Shown in pieces: positions 11,280-22,365 of a DNA stretch of 64,000 bases. A program made the translations under genes and the position numbers. How positions within the stretch are numbered: position 1 is the stretch's first letter; the number at the start of each line of letters is the position of its first letter. The notes under the pieces are model-generated. The model was not told where the DNA came from. It saw nothing but the letters and a program-made list of their open reading frames with translations, and ran no database searches. The stretch comes from Gnetum montanum (Eukaryota > Streptophyta > Gnetopsida > Gnetales > Gnetaceae): contig MNCI01015722.1 of assembly GCA_015680685.1 (NCBI GenBank), positions 143,696-207,695 on the forward strand. Reading direction: 5' to 3'.

Positions 11280-12895
11280 TTCCATCAGGCTATCCTACTA
11301 CTTTCGTACAAGTTGTTAGTGATAGCTCGGAGTATGTTGCCTTTGCAAATGACATTGGCTGTGCTGTGGAACAGGTAGTGTCGTCACTTTTTTAGTGCGA
11401 ACACTAGGGCCAGGAAATTCCTTTCCACTTTGTTGTACCTTGTCTCATGCGCTATTAGCACGTCACTTAGATAGTACATCGGTATCTTGAAACCATTGTC
11501 CTGTTTCTGACACAGCAGTGCAGCGACAAACGTGTCAGAGGTGGTGAGGTAAATGAAGAATGGTTTGTTCCCTTGTGGCGGATGCATAGTCGGGAGGTGT
11601 GAGAGTTCCTCCTTTAGGTTTTCGAAGGCTTGTTGACACTGGGTCATCCATTTGAAGCTAACCCCCTTCTTTAGAAGATGTTGCATGGGGTGTAACTTGT
11701 TGGTCAACCTTGCTATAAACCTTCGAATGAATTGCACTCTACTTTGTAAACCGCATAACTCCTTAAGGTTTGTGGGAGGTGCTAGGTTGACGATGGCCTT
11801 AACTTTGTTGGGATCTACTCGTATTCCGACCTCCGATGCCATGAACCCTAGCATGCATTCAGTTTTCACCTCGAAGAAGCATTTCTTTGGATTGAGGCGT
11901 AGATCATGCATTTGGCAACATTTGAGAACTACCCCTAGGTCACGTGAGTGGTCAACTGCTTCCTTGGATTTGACTACTATATCATTCACGTAGTCGTTTA
12001 ATGTTTCCAGGATGTAGTCACTGAAAATGTAAGTCATGGCCTACTGGTAGGTTGCTCCAGCATTCTTGAGCCCGAAAGGCATCATGGTATAGCAGGAGGT
12101 TCCCCATGGGGTCATGAAGGTTGTGGACAGTTGGTGCTCTAGGTTAATACAGATTTGGTTGTATTTGGAGAAACCATCCATAAAGGATAGCAGAGCATGG
12201 CCAGCCGTGGTATCAATGAGTTGGTCAATGCTTGGAAGTGGAAAGTCATCTTTGATCATTGCTTTGTTCAAATCTCGAAAGTCTATACAGATTCGTATTC
12301 CTCCTATTTTCTTTGAAACTACAACGACGTTGGACACCCACTCTGAATAATCAACTGCGCAAATGAAACCTGCTTGGTAGAGCTTAGTGATTTCATCTCG
12401 CACGACTAGTGCAATTTTTGGCTTAATTTTGCAAGCCTTCTGCTTGACTGGTTTTACGTGTGGGTCTAGGACGATGTTGTGCTAAATCAGCCGTAGATCC
12501 AGACCTGGCATGTCGTTGTACAACCATGCGAAGACATCAATGTTATCTTGCGGGACCTTAGCTACATCTTTGCGCATTTGCATGTCTAGGAGGGAGCTAA
12601 GTTTTAACATTTTCATCTCCCCCTTTGACGTGGTCATAGGTGTCTCGACGAGAGGATCCTTAGTTACATCCTTAGCCTCTAGGTCTAGAGATTTGACCGA
12701 ATGCTTGGGCCAGTCTGGGGACGTCTCTAAGGTTGCTATAGTGCTAGTCATGGTCGCCCCCTACTTGATCATGGTGGGGTTCAACTATCTTGCAAATTCA
12801 CCCTATGGTCCTACTATCATCAAAGGCGCGGAAAGGTCACGATGGATTCCCATCTCCCGCTTGACCTGCCATCATAAGACGAAAGCCTAGTTAAG
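11280..12895 (-). pseudogene. Element C reverse transcriptase with degenerate gypsy RNase H
   Basis: The minus-strand single frame, with stops near 12,480, 12,038 and 11,381, gives RT blocks WVSNVVVVSKK, RICIDFRDLNKA, FPLPSIDQLID, FMDGFSKYNQI, MMPFGLKNAGATYQ and LNDYVNDIVV. The usual YVDD is YVND, so a catalytic Asp is lost. The thumb and connection (LRLNPKKCFF, GFMASEVGI) follow. Then comes a gypsy RNase H with IYLTTSDTFVAALL, where the catalytic Asp of the L-DAS motif is absent, as is typical when the archaeal-type RNase H has taken over. The start is taken where the frame first resembles pol (WQVKREMGI); a splice acceptor could lie just upstream. No protease is visible before it. Confidence 0.9.
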
Positions 12896-13059
12896 AGGTT
12901 CCTGTTAGAGACATTGTGCAACAGAAATTTGCAAAGCAATGATGAGGTTGCAGGTTCGCCATTTTAAGATTAGGGTGGATCGCCAAGGCACAAGAACGTA
13001 GGGCCGCAAGAGGTGTAAAACTGCTGGTGTGAAGCTGTGTGGCTATCGATATGCAAGTG

Positions 13060-13400
13060 TCAGAGTGCTAGTTTAGTGTCATTTCGGACTGTCAAACTGC
13101 GACATGCCATGCAAAAGAATAGTATGCGGAATAGGAAACTTTGCAAATGTGAGAAATATCAAGCTGTTGCTGTGAAAACGCTAATTGTAGGTGCGAAACT
13201 GCCAGAGATTGCGATATTGCCTATGTGGAAGAAGACGTGGAAACTGTCAATGCAAGCACATGGTATTGTTAGTTTAATGTCATTGTAGACTGTTAGGGAT
13301 GCAAATGTGCTAGGGCTACTTAGTTTGAGGTCTTTTCGAACCATTTATATCGTGATTAGTAGGGTTACTAGTTTAAGGTCTTTTCGGACCCTTAACCAAA
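13060..13400 (-). repeat. Degenerate TAGTTTAAGGTC motif array, 5' of RT
   Basis: Copies of tagttta(a/g)(g/t)gtc(n)4-6(c/t)gga(c) occur near 13,071, 13,270, 13,322 and 13,369, followed by an A/T-rich tract at 13,395-13,430. The same motif lies on the other side of pol at 9165-9365. Confidence 0.5.
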
Positions 13401-13534
13401 AACAAGTATATTATTTTCTTTTGTTTTTGGGAAGGCAAATAACTAGCTTGAAGCATGTCAAGACTTTAATGCTAATAGTGCTGTGATGTCATGATGAGCA
13501 TGCTACGTTGTATAGCATGCCTCACATTAATCGG

Positions 13535-13551
13535 GGAGAGAGAGAGAGAGG
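13535..13551. repeat. (GA)n tract upstream of the antisense unit
   Basis: Seventeen bases of alternating G and A, 28 bases before the TATA box at 13,579. GA tracts are common in plant core promoters. Confidence 0.7.
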
Positions 13552-13578
13552 CAAGTTTCCCTGCCTTGACATCATGGC

Positions 13579-13585
13579 TATAAAT
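13579..13585 (+). promoter_or_regulatory. TATA box of the antisense gene-like unit
   Basis: GGCTATAAATGGGGG on the plus strand, 165 bases before the ATG at 13,750 and downstream of the GA tract. The composition is like a normal plant promoter and points against the direction of element C. Confidence 0.5.
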
Positions 13586-13749
13586 GGGGGTTTAACCTTG
13601 GTGATTTTGCCATTTTTACCGTAAGAGAGCAGAGCCTACATCTAAGCATAAGGTGATTTCAGAGCGTGGAGAAATTGTGTTATTCGGCTGATAAAGCGAG
13701 CTTTTGCGGCGAAAGGTGTCAGTTTGCAAACAAATCTGCAAACAGGACA

Positions 13750-16700
13750 ATGGCTTCTAAGACCTACCTGGCGCTTACAAGGGTTGCGGAGACGGAGAAG
13801 GCTTTGATGCATGCATCGAAAGCGTGGGTTGCGGCGCAACAAAGCACACTGTTGACCCAGTAGGTTATTGTGCCTCCTCTGCCCCTTATTTTTGCGCTTT
13901 TAGTTACTTTCTACCTTCATTCTGCATCTTATTTGTTTTGCATTCGTTCGTGACTATCTGCATTTTATGTGGTTGCGTAGGGTTGACCTTTGCATCGTTG
14001 CCACCATCGTCTCGGTTGGTAGATGTATGAACGTTGCATCACGATTGCATGTAGGGTCACTGAAACCACCACCGCCACAGTTGTTATAACCACGGGGGCT
14101 AAGGAAGTTTGAGTTGCCTAACCCTAGCATGTCGTGACATAAAAATCTCAAAGAGGGGGCTAGCCCATGCATGATGTGGTAGGGCGACATGTGTTTTATT
14201 AGTATATGTCATCAGTTGCTTTGTTGTACGCTAGGCTTATTCACATGGTTTTTCTATTCTGGGCTTTCACACCCTTGCTACGCTATGCATGGATGGAGGG
14301 GTATGTTACGCTATACACACAAACCACTAGACTTTGCTATGTTGTGCGCACATTGCCTTTAAGTAGGCATGGTGCTAACATTCAATGATTGTGACATATA
14401 GGGCAGGGCCAACGTCCAGATTAATCATTTTATACATTAACGGGGTCCTGTGCCATGTGAGAAAACCAGTGACCAACGCCCCTTCTCCCCAGATATGTTT
14501 AAGAGAATAGGCAATTTGGTTAAGAGATGGGCCGCAAGACTTTTTGCAGTTCCTTCTTAACCACTTTAGTGTGATCATCTAGTCCTCCTTGGAGAAGGTG
14601 GAGTCATCCGGCATAATAGAAGCCATGTTGCCTAGGGTGAGTCGCAGCATCCTAAGATATTTTACCGATAGGGAATTTGCAAGTATGCAGGGAGAGGGGC
14701 CCAACCAACACTCAACAGAATTAAGGCGTTTAGCCTAGATCTGGGACATGCCTGAATACAACTGCTATAACCAGTACAACACACTATTCCTTGCACATTT
14801 CATAGCGACGTGCTTTCAAAACCCACAAGGGACTGTTTACTGTGCTGGTGAGTGAGTTTTGCAATTGAGCTCCACTATGTTGTGCAACGCCGACCGTATT
14901 GGCTGAATGCTAATGACATGTGTTTGCCACCAAGTTTTATATCAATGATAAGGGACTTCACGACCAAGCGGGCCTTCTAGCTATAGCAAAGGTGACCTTG
15001 CAAGAGTTCTCCTCTGCTGAGAACTTGCGAGCGGGCATGATCGGCCAGTGTGGAGGGGAATACCGATCTTACCTACATATTTTTCCCACTATCTACCGTC
15101 AATGTGAGGAGAAGGGTTGGCTGGACAGGGAATGGGAACTACCCCTCAAGCTGGTCACAGTTGAAGAAGCCATGGTGATAGTACTTTCGCTATCCCCATT
15201 ACCATATAGACTCGGTGGGTCGAAAGGCAAATGGTGCATGCCCAAATGCTTTCTAAGTTCATGCATCACGTAGTTCGTTCCCCGCCCCTTCCGGGGCCCT
15301 CTAGAGAGTCCATCTCACCTAGGCAATAAGGGCAGCTTACGGATTCTTTAGTCAGCCACAACGTGTCTCTCCCAGTGCTGTGCCTTGGTGACCCCCCCAG
15401 CAGGCTGCGCCGCTGATGAACGCCTACTCCCTGTATGCAAGCAACTCTGTGTCACCATGCTAAGTGTGTTTTTATGGATACTGTTGCAGGGGCAAAGAAA
15501 CCTTGGGAGGTGACGATGGTGACCGCCAAATCACAAGGAGCAAACATTTATTTCAAATACGGCGAAGTGGCAATGTGCCAGTGCTGATTGGACCAAAGGG
15601 CCCCAGCCTCCCTGGTCAGGAACATCCAAAAGGCAGGGCTCATGGATTTGTTCGTGGCTCCGAACCCAAACGTTCCGACCACCGAGATGCTTTCTCTGGT
15701 CAATTCCTTTTTTGAGAAGGAAAGCCATTTTTACACACTCGTGTGGGGCATGCGAGTGGTCATTAAAATCAATGACCAACTATTTACGGACGTGTTTGGT
15801 GTTCCCACTAACGGCGCCTCCATAGAGTTGAGGCGCAAATAGGAACTGACCTTGATGAAGGGAGACATCAAGGAGTGGTTGTGATTTGTCAAGGAGCGAC
15901 AGGAGTTCCCCATGGATCAACTTAAGAGCAGACTCGCCATAGAGATTTACCCGACCTTCTATGCTCGCGCATTTCCCCAACTGCTCACCCAAGGGAAGGT
16001 CTTGGGGCTCGAGCAAGCCTAGATAATGCAGGATATTATGGAGGAGGGGGCCTGTTACAACTAGGCCAACTTCCTCTACAATGGCTTACGAGGTGAGATT
16101 TTGGGACTCCATGAAAAAATGGAGGTCCGCTTCAATATACACTATGCCTTCTACATAGGCTATCTGAAGTGCTTTGCAGAGTTTTTGGTGACTCAAGAGA
16201 ATGGGAACTGGGTCGAATGTGATCGCAACCAGATTCCCAGGCCCTGGATTCGACAGGTCCTCCAGACCATGTGAGCCCAAGACCTCCTGAAGGTAGTCGG
16301 GGAGTCACTATCTGTAACGACCAAAGGTATGATGGCTCGCAACATTCGCAGTCAAGACAGTATGCAGGAGACATCCCCTGCTATAGCCGGTAGCGTGACG
16401 TGGGGAGAGCATCTCATGGCTGAAACTGTACCCTAGGATCTGCGAAGGAAGAGACCTCCTCTAGCCAGGGAAACCCTTTGTGTGGAGGAGGAAGAGGGAC
16501 AAAGGCTACGGCTTAAGCTGAAGAGGACACAACCCCCTATTGGTAAGCAGTTTAGTGTAATGTTTATTTTGCCATTGTTTGCTACGTTATGTCGTGCTAG
16601 ATGGTATAGCGTAGCATCTATTTTGAGTTAGTTTGTTTTGAATTGACGCAAACACCTTCTCTTTGCTAGCAGAGGAAGAAGAAGAAGAAGGTGATGAGGA

Positions 16701-17206
16701 AGTGTCGACCCTTAAGGCAAGGGCGATGGATGGTGATGCTAGGGCCCCAGTTTCAGAGGAAAGGACCCTGGTTAGGAATAAGGGAGTTCTTGCCCCCAGG
16801 GCAGGAACTCTAGTCATTAGGGAGCCTCTTGCCCATGAAGAGGCACCTCCCTTGAATAAAGAGAACACTTGTCACCTGAAAGGAAAGGCGCCAGCGCATG
16901 AGAAAGGGACCTGTATGGACTTGGCAGGACCTTCCACCTAGGCTATAACCATCATCTTACCTTGGCAAGAAGAAAGGTCGCAATTGGACGTTGGTGAGTT
17001 TGGCGATACGTTTTCTATCCTTTTTTTGTAATTCATTTTGGCTATTGTTGATGGGCTCAATTGTGTGGTAGGTGCTACTGCTGAGGTTGTAGGGCCTTCT
17101 CCGGTTCGTGCAAAGTCATGGGCCAAGCTCCCTAATAAATTTACATTCATGTAAGGCCTTATCGATGACATGATCAAACACCTTCGACAGGCGGACCTTG
17201 ACTCAG
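13750..17206 (+). pseudogene. Spliced gene-like unit antisense to element C, between gag and RT
   Basis: The proposed first exon (13,750-13,859) encodes MASKTYLALTRVAETEKAL and ends at a GT donor. Weaker, frame-broken exon material lies at 14,500-14,845 and 14,920-15,270. Well-supported exons are 15,490-16,542 (acceptor ttgcag, donor GTAAGC), 16,673-16,993 (acceptor tagcag, donor GTGAGT) and 17,072-17,206 (donor GTAGGT). The long exon encodes about 350 residues, including LMDLFVAPNPNVPTTEML and INDQLFTDVFGVPTNGASI, recalling the plant transposon-type domains in extra ORFs of Tat elements. The next exon is Glu-rich and probably disordered. Several stops make it a pseudogene here. Antisense ORFs are known in Tat elements but usually lie between integrase and the 3' LTR. 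Function unknown. Confidence 0.5.
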
Positions 17207-17462
17207 GTAGGTATTAGTGTTAAACGCTTTTGTCTTGCTATGCTGAAAACTCTTAAATTTTTTGATTTTGTTATGCTAATGCGATTGCTACGCTTTTCAT
17301 ATCGTTGCAACCTCTCGACTCAAATGGGACCCGACACGACTCATGAAAGTTGGAACTGTGCCTACACTCTCACCTGACATGACCGAGGTATCTCATCATA
17401 TTTTTGATGAGGCCTACAAGTGTGTCTTGCACTTGGCACACACTGTCCCTTTTTTATGAGGC

Positions 17463-20216
17463 CTAAAAGTGTGTTTGCCAAACGCACCCTTCAACGGTAT
17501 TCCCTTTTAATGTCTCATCCGCCCAGTGTACTATCCACCTTGTGAGGCAAGGAGGCTGCTTAGTTTTATTGCATAGGAAAGGGGCTATCGAAGACGTCGA
17601 TCCCCCAATGACAAACGGAGCTAGGGGTGTTAGCTGGTGGGGCCGCATGGCTCTATTAACAAGTGGCGCAATAGTGGGTGCCTATGGTGGGACTTTTAGA
17701 ACGAATGGTTGTTGCAGGATTAGGCCAACCGTCAGCAGTGCTGATGCTCCACGCTGAGGTGCACGAATCACAAATGGTCGCCTGGGTAGCCTGGGATCAC
17801 TGTCAATGCTGATAGAGTTGATGACATAGCCAAAATTGTTGGCGTTGAGAGGATTTGTATAGACATACATAGATTGGTTTTTGAGGCGCATGGGGTTGCT
17901 TTCATCTAGCACCAGTTTTCCCCCATCAATCAATCTTTGGATGTCATCTTGCAACGACAGATAGTAATCCGTATTGTGACCACATAGTTGGTGGTAGTCA
18001 CAAAATCTGTCTAGCCTGAAATTCCTAGGAACTGGAGGTTCGTTGGGCAAGGCCAATGAGGGGTTCCTAAGGAGTTCACAGTAGCGTTGATGCCTACCGT
18101 TTGCTTTTTCCAACATTTTCTTATGTTGGATGTACCCTATTGCGAATAACTGCTTTAGAAGCTCTAAAGGCTTTAGAGGTAGTGAGGTGTACTTTGAACG
18201 GTCCTTACGCTCAAAGTTGGGTTTAGGTTGTGTAGATGTCTCAGGTGTAGGTGTAGCAGGTTGCAGCGCATGGCCCAGTTCGGGCACAGGGTTAGCCACT
18301 TATGTGGTCAATTTCTTACTAGTCTTGCTACTGTTGTTGCTGGGTTTGGGCTTAGCCTCAGCTGCCACAACGGCCACCGTGGTTGTTGGGGCCTTACCCT
18401 TTTCCTTCTTTGCAAAGGTGCTCTTGTAAGCGATATAGGCCCTGTCTTTGCTTGCTTCGACCACGTCCTGTATGCTTTTGGTTTGAGTGAAAGCTTGACT
18501 AAGGGAGCGAGGAGCGAGGTAGTACAGTTTCAACTTAATGAAGTCGTTCACTACACCCTTGAAGACAGCCAGCAAGTGGGCCTTCGCAATGGGCTTGTAG
18601 ATTTCATTAAGGCTTGCCCTCCAACATTGAATGAACTTCTGAACTGGCTCTAAAGGGTCTTGCTTCACGCTCATCAACTGATTCAGCGTGGTTTTTGGTT
18701 TCAAGTTATACTTGAAGCATGTCACAAATTGGGTTAGCAGTTCTTCCAAAGTCGAAATGGATGAGCATGACAGCGCATGGTACCAGTCCAAAGCTTTCCT
18801 GGCTAAGGACATGGCGAAGATGCGAATAATCATGTGCAACCATTGTTGCAATAGCAAAGACTCAGACTTAAAAGTAACAAGATGCGCGTTGGGATCCCCC
18901 TCCCCATCGTACTTCGTGAAGTATGGGAGAGATATCCCTGGAGGCAATGTCAAAGCAGGGATTACAAAGCTAATATGGTTGTCTTGGTAAAAGTCCATAA
19001 CTTGTATTGTATCAGACCCAGTAGCCTTGAGACATTTTATTTCCTCAATGAGGGTCTGGATAAGCTGAAATGCTTGGTCCAAACCCGACAACGTTGTAGA
19101 GGGTTGGGGTGCTGCAGAAGTAGCCCCCACATGTGGCATGGCAAGAGTGGCAGTGCAACTCATCGGCGGTACTATTGGGACGACCCCCACAAGCGGTACT
19201 GCTTGGGTTGTCCACCACCCGGTAGGTGGTGTTGTTTGGGTAGCAACCGCGGGTTGGACTGCCAGATGGACAATTTACGTTGCTGGCAGCGTAGACCATA
19301 GCCCCATGTTGGATTACATCGTTTGCAAGGCTTGGTGTATTTGCGAATGCACATAGTGATACATCTACGACGATTGTAAAATAGGTGAAGAGGCAAACGA
19401 GGCCCACCATGTGGATGGGCCGAGGCCCACCACAATAGGTGGAGCTGACGTGAATAAGGCAACAGTCGTGTATGTTTGTGAAGTTGGTATGGTGTGCACA
19501 TGTGGCAGGGTAGCTACAATTAGCGTATGCTGCCTTGTAGGGATTAACTGTTGAATAGCCTGCGACGAGAAAGTAGTTGCAAATGGAATAGGTGAGACAG
19601 GCGAGAGCGGGCATTGAAACGTTGCGTGGTTAGTGTCGCCACCCACAACAGCTGTGGTTGCGGGTTGCTGGAGCGTAGGCATGATTGCAAAGGGAGTGGT
19701 AGCAGACACCAGTTTGGCCCAGAAGGACCGAGTAGGAGGGATAGGAGCAGGGTCGATTAGACCTCCCTCGTCCAATTGAAAATCGAGTTCCTCCTGACCA
19801 TCTTGGAAAGCGTCATCTTGATTGGACGCTGTGTCCTATTGCTCCCTAAGCCTAGCCAACTCGATTAGTTGGTCTAGAAGCCTTTGGTACGCTTGTGTTA
19901 AAGGCAAAGCAACGCTGGGGGTAGGAATAAATTAATTCCCATTGTAGTAAGCGAATTGAAAGTTATGTTTTTCTTCGAGTTCATGTGAATCCAAGGGCAG
20001 ATTTGCCTACACCTTTGCACAGAAAAAACTATAATGCTCATGTTGCTGGGCTAATCCCTCAAGCCCTCGGTTTTGGATCCTAAGAGATCAGTGCATTTCT
20101 TGCATTGGATTTAGCAGTTTTTTGGCACTAGTAGTGCCTTGAACCATGATAGGAGTTTCAATGTTGAAGGGAACTTCCACGTTGAAAGTGTTGGCAGCAG
20201 TAGTTGAAAAAGCCAT
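17463..20216 (-). pseudogene. Element C gag polyprotein
   Basis: One minus-strand frame of about 917 codons, from ATG at 20,216 to 17,463, is broken by roughly nine stops and by no frameshift. The N-terminal third is Pro/Thr/Ala-rich. The core at about 18,300-19,190 is a retrotransposon gag domain (GISLPYFTKYDGEGDPNAHL, SLARKALDWYHAL, SISTLEELLTQF, FIQCWRASL). Near 17,990 is FCDYHQLCGHNTDYY followed by LQDDIQRLIDGGKL, the C-x2-H-x4-GH-x4-C/Y type zinc-binding block of Tat gags (last Cys replaced). Gag forms the virus-like particle. The start directly abuts the truncated gag of B at 20,218, so no leader or LTR precedes it. Lineage assignment is firm; the exact C-terminal limit is uncertain and no protease is seen. 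Confidence 0.88.
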
Positions 20217-20218
20217 TT

Positions 20219-21416
20219 TTAAACAGTTTTAGCATCATACTCCACCTTCGAATGGATTCCAGTTCTAAGGACCGGTACCAACTTTCTGCTTCTTTTACCA
20301 GTGTCCTTGGGAATAGCTTTAGCTTTTGCCACTCGTTCTCAATGTTCTGAAAGGCACATGCATCGTGAAATGCCTGTAAGTGGTTCTAAGGATCAACATT
20401 ATATCCCCCCTCAAATCGTGGGATATTATTCATGTCTAGTCTCTTGATCCTGCTATCTTTCTGGTGCCTTGTGGGTATTCTAACAGCCTCCATGATGTCT
20501 AACATGCTTTGGATTGTAAGTAGGGGTTCTTTGTGGTCATTTCATTCATAGCGTCTGTGATGTCTACGCAATTCCCTCCTTTCCCTTCTTTCATGATGTG
20601 ATTCTCTAGAGTGCTCTCGTCCTCGCTCTCGACTCTCTCATTGAGGTTTCTCACTTTTCTTACCCTTATCCTCACGGTTAGGTTCCTTATAACTGCATCC
20701 TAATGTTGAAGGAGAGGGTGAATGTGACGATGAAGGTGAAGAAGAAGGAGAACCATCGCCATGACGATGTTTCCTGCCTTCTCTTCGGTGGTTTTGGCCC
20801 TGATCATGATGACAATCAGACTACCCATCCTTATTTTGTGTTTGTGTTCCCTTGTTGAACACTTGGTGTTCATGGGGATTAGAGCTAGGGTTGTGAATTG
20901 TGAAGTGAAGGTTCTGATACACCACCTCCTCACTATCATTAAGAGGGGGAACATTATTTTGTGGAGAACTTATTGAAATAGGTTCACCACCCTCAATTTC
21001 ACTTAAGACGGATGGAGCATTATGGGGTCCTTTGCCCTTCAAAGATGTGTGGTAACTCTCCTACTGCAAGTCCCGTTGACGTTGCGCTTCTGTGGGATGG
21101 TGGTCCCTTGTGTTGTAATCACATACAACATACTCTGCGTATAACTGTGACATGCCTATTCGTACAAGGGCACGAAGGAGCATGTTGGGACGGCTCTGTT
21201 TGGAGGCAACACTGTGTTACCCTCCAAGTCTCTCCAACGCATTTGTTCGTCTTGACAAAGAATAAAGGTAAAGTCAGGTATATACTCATCGTGATGAATA
21301 TATACCACACAGAATTGTTGAGGAACTGGCAGATTTTGGTTATGTGTGTTGTGCTACCGACTATCTCTAGTGTTGGTCCTAGGCAGTGAAGTTCTTTTGT
21401 GCAAAGAAGAAGACAT
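20219..21416 (-). pseudogene. Element B gag, N-terminal part and gag core (truncated by C)
   Basis: It starts with ATG at 21,414-21,416, 128 bases inside the primer site (MSSSLHKRTSLPRTNT). An Arg/Ser/Pro-rich linker (20,590-20,790) follows. Then comes a retrotransposon gag core around 20,225-20,450: IPRFEGGYNVDP, a stop, NHLQAFHDACAF, LKLFPRTLVKEAESWY and LELESIRRW. The core is cut at about 20,218 where the gag ATG of element C begins. Several stops and at least one frameshift (near 21,050) are present. The rest of this gag is at 5301-6570. It is collinear with the gag start of element A at 1243. Confidence 0.75.
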
Positions 21417-21544
21417 CTTAGTCTTGTTCAGTGTGCTATTTACAGTTATCTTACTTTTTTATTTTGATCAACCCTAAGGGTTCGTTTTAGCTCCCAATGA
21501 TATGGATGATCTCCTATGTTCTACGTAGCACACAAACAACTAAG

Positions 21545-21562
21545 TCCCCAGCAACGACGCCA
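21545..21562 (-). promoter_or_regulatory. Primer binding site of element B (tRNA-Asp type)
   Basis: The minus strand reads TGGCGTCGTTGCTGGGGA, matching the 3' end of plant tRNA-Asp (from memory) at 16 of 18 bases, one base inside the LTR edge. It is better preserved than the copy in A. Confidence 0.8.
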
Positions 21563-21563
21563 A

Positions 21564-22360
21564 TGATGAGTGGCGAGGTACCCCTACACTCAACCATACG
21601 AATATGAGTGTCTCACGCACGATTCAGTTGAACTCCAAAGACTAAGTGCTTACGTGCCCTAATGGAACACTTAAGGTTAATCAATCGTTGTCTTCCCAGA
21701 CTTACTTATATTGTCATGGTTGTATGGTTAAGTAAGCCTGAGGTGTATGATTTTTATATCTTTTATCTTTTTAATGCCTATGCTAATAGGGGAAAGGTGA
21801 AGAGACTAAATGACTGACTTTTATTAACTATTCATTAACTAAGTTCTAATTATCCTAGCACTAGTATTCGTTCCCACTTACTGCACACATTCTAAACCAA
21901 CGCAACACTACTGGGATTACCAAACACTACTCGTTACTAGGTTACCAAGCGTTACACACGTGCTCGAAGCGGTTGTACTGAATGCACTTAACTAGGAGAG
22001 TCAAGGGTTGAGAGAGATTAATTATCTAAGAAAGCATTTAAACAATTAACAGTAATTAAATCCTATTTAGCTGAGTCCACATGCTGCAAGGTTTATTAGA
22101 AAGTTCATCTTTATTGTTGTACACCAATGTGTGCTCAGGTACAATTTGCTCAGATAAAGATCCATTCACTTTGAGACTCCTACTGCGGGCACATGGAAAT
22201 TATTCTAACTTTGGAATGGGAAAACTGCTATAGTTTGGCTAAGGATCTAGATCTAGATAAGTGTAAAAGGGAAAGCCACCTTTTATTTATAGGCATGATA
22301 GCAGGCTGCGATATTGCATACGCGATATCGCAGGGGCGAACTCAATATCGTGGTTCATCA
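21564..22360 (-). repeat. 5' LTR of element B
   Basis: 797 bp, TGATGAGTGG at the left and GGTTCATCA at the right, collinear with 1765-2561 over the full length. Followed by the target duplication ctggg and preceded by the primer site. Confidence 0.92.
22284..22291 (-). promoter_or_regulatory. TATA box in the 5' LTR of element B
   Basis: The minus strand reads CCTATAAATAAAAGG about 70 bases inside the LTR. The same position in the A and E LTRs holds TATAAATA and TATATAAATA, so this is the conserved promoter of the family. Confidence 0.65.
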
Positions 22361-22365
22361 CTGGG
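22361..22365. repeat. Right target site duplication of element B
   Basis: ctggg, partner of ctagg at 1760-1764; one transition apart. The following gttaccaag continues the LTR of A exactly where it broke off at 1764. Confidence 0.7.

Larger units (their letters stand above)
6571..20218 (-). mobile_element. Element C: Tat-lineage Ty3/gypsy retrotransposon lacking a visible 5' LTR
   Basis: Read right to left: gag (20,216-17,463), a 4.5-kb spacer with an antisense gene-like unit, RT, degenerate gypsy RNase H, archaeal-type RNase H and integrase (12,895-9383), then a probable long 3' LTR down to TGTCGACAAC at 6571. The extra RNase H is diagnostic of the Tat group (Ogre, Retand, TatI-III). Both gag and pol remain in single frames broken only by stops, suggesting decay by C-to-T changes rather than indels. 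At the right end the gag ATG directly follows B's gag, with no room for an LTR or primer site, so the 5' end of C is missing or was fused to B. Confidence 0.65.
1765..22360 (-). mobile_element. Element B: Ty3/gypsy LTR retrotransposon, gag-pro type, with nested element C
   Basis: Two 797-bp LTRs in the same orientation, 5-bp target duplications, a primer binding site at 21,545-21,562 and a polypurine tract at 2562-2571 delimit a 20.6-kb element read right to left. Its own coding remnants are gag (20,219-21,416 continuing at 5301-6570) and a protease (about 4450-5300). No RT, RNase H or integrase of its own is visible, so it looks non-autonomous or deleted. About 13.7 kb of a second lineage (C) sits within its gag. 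By eye its two LTRs differ at several percent of sites, so the insertion is old. Its target was the LTR of a related element, A. Confidence 0.85.

Noticed and set aside
18882-19356. Plus-strand frames of 72-139 codons
   Set aside because: Shadow frames antisense to the clear element C gag.
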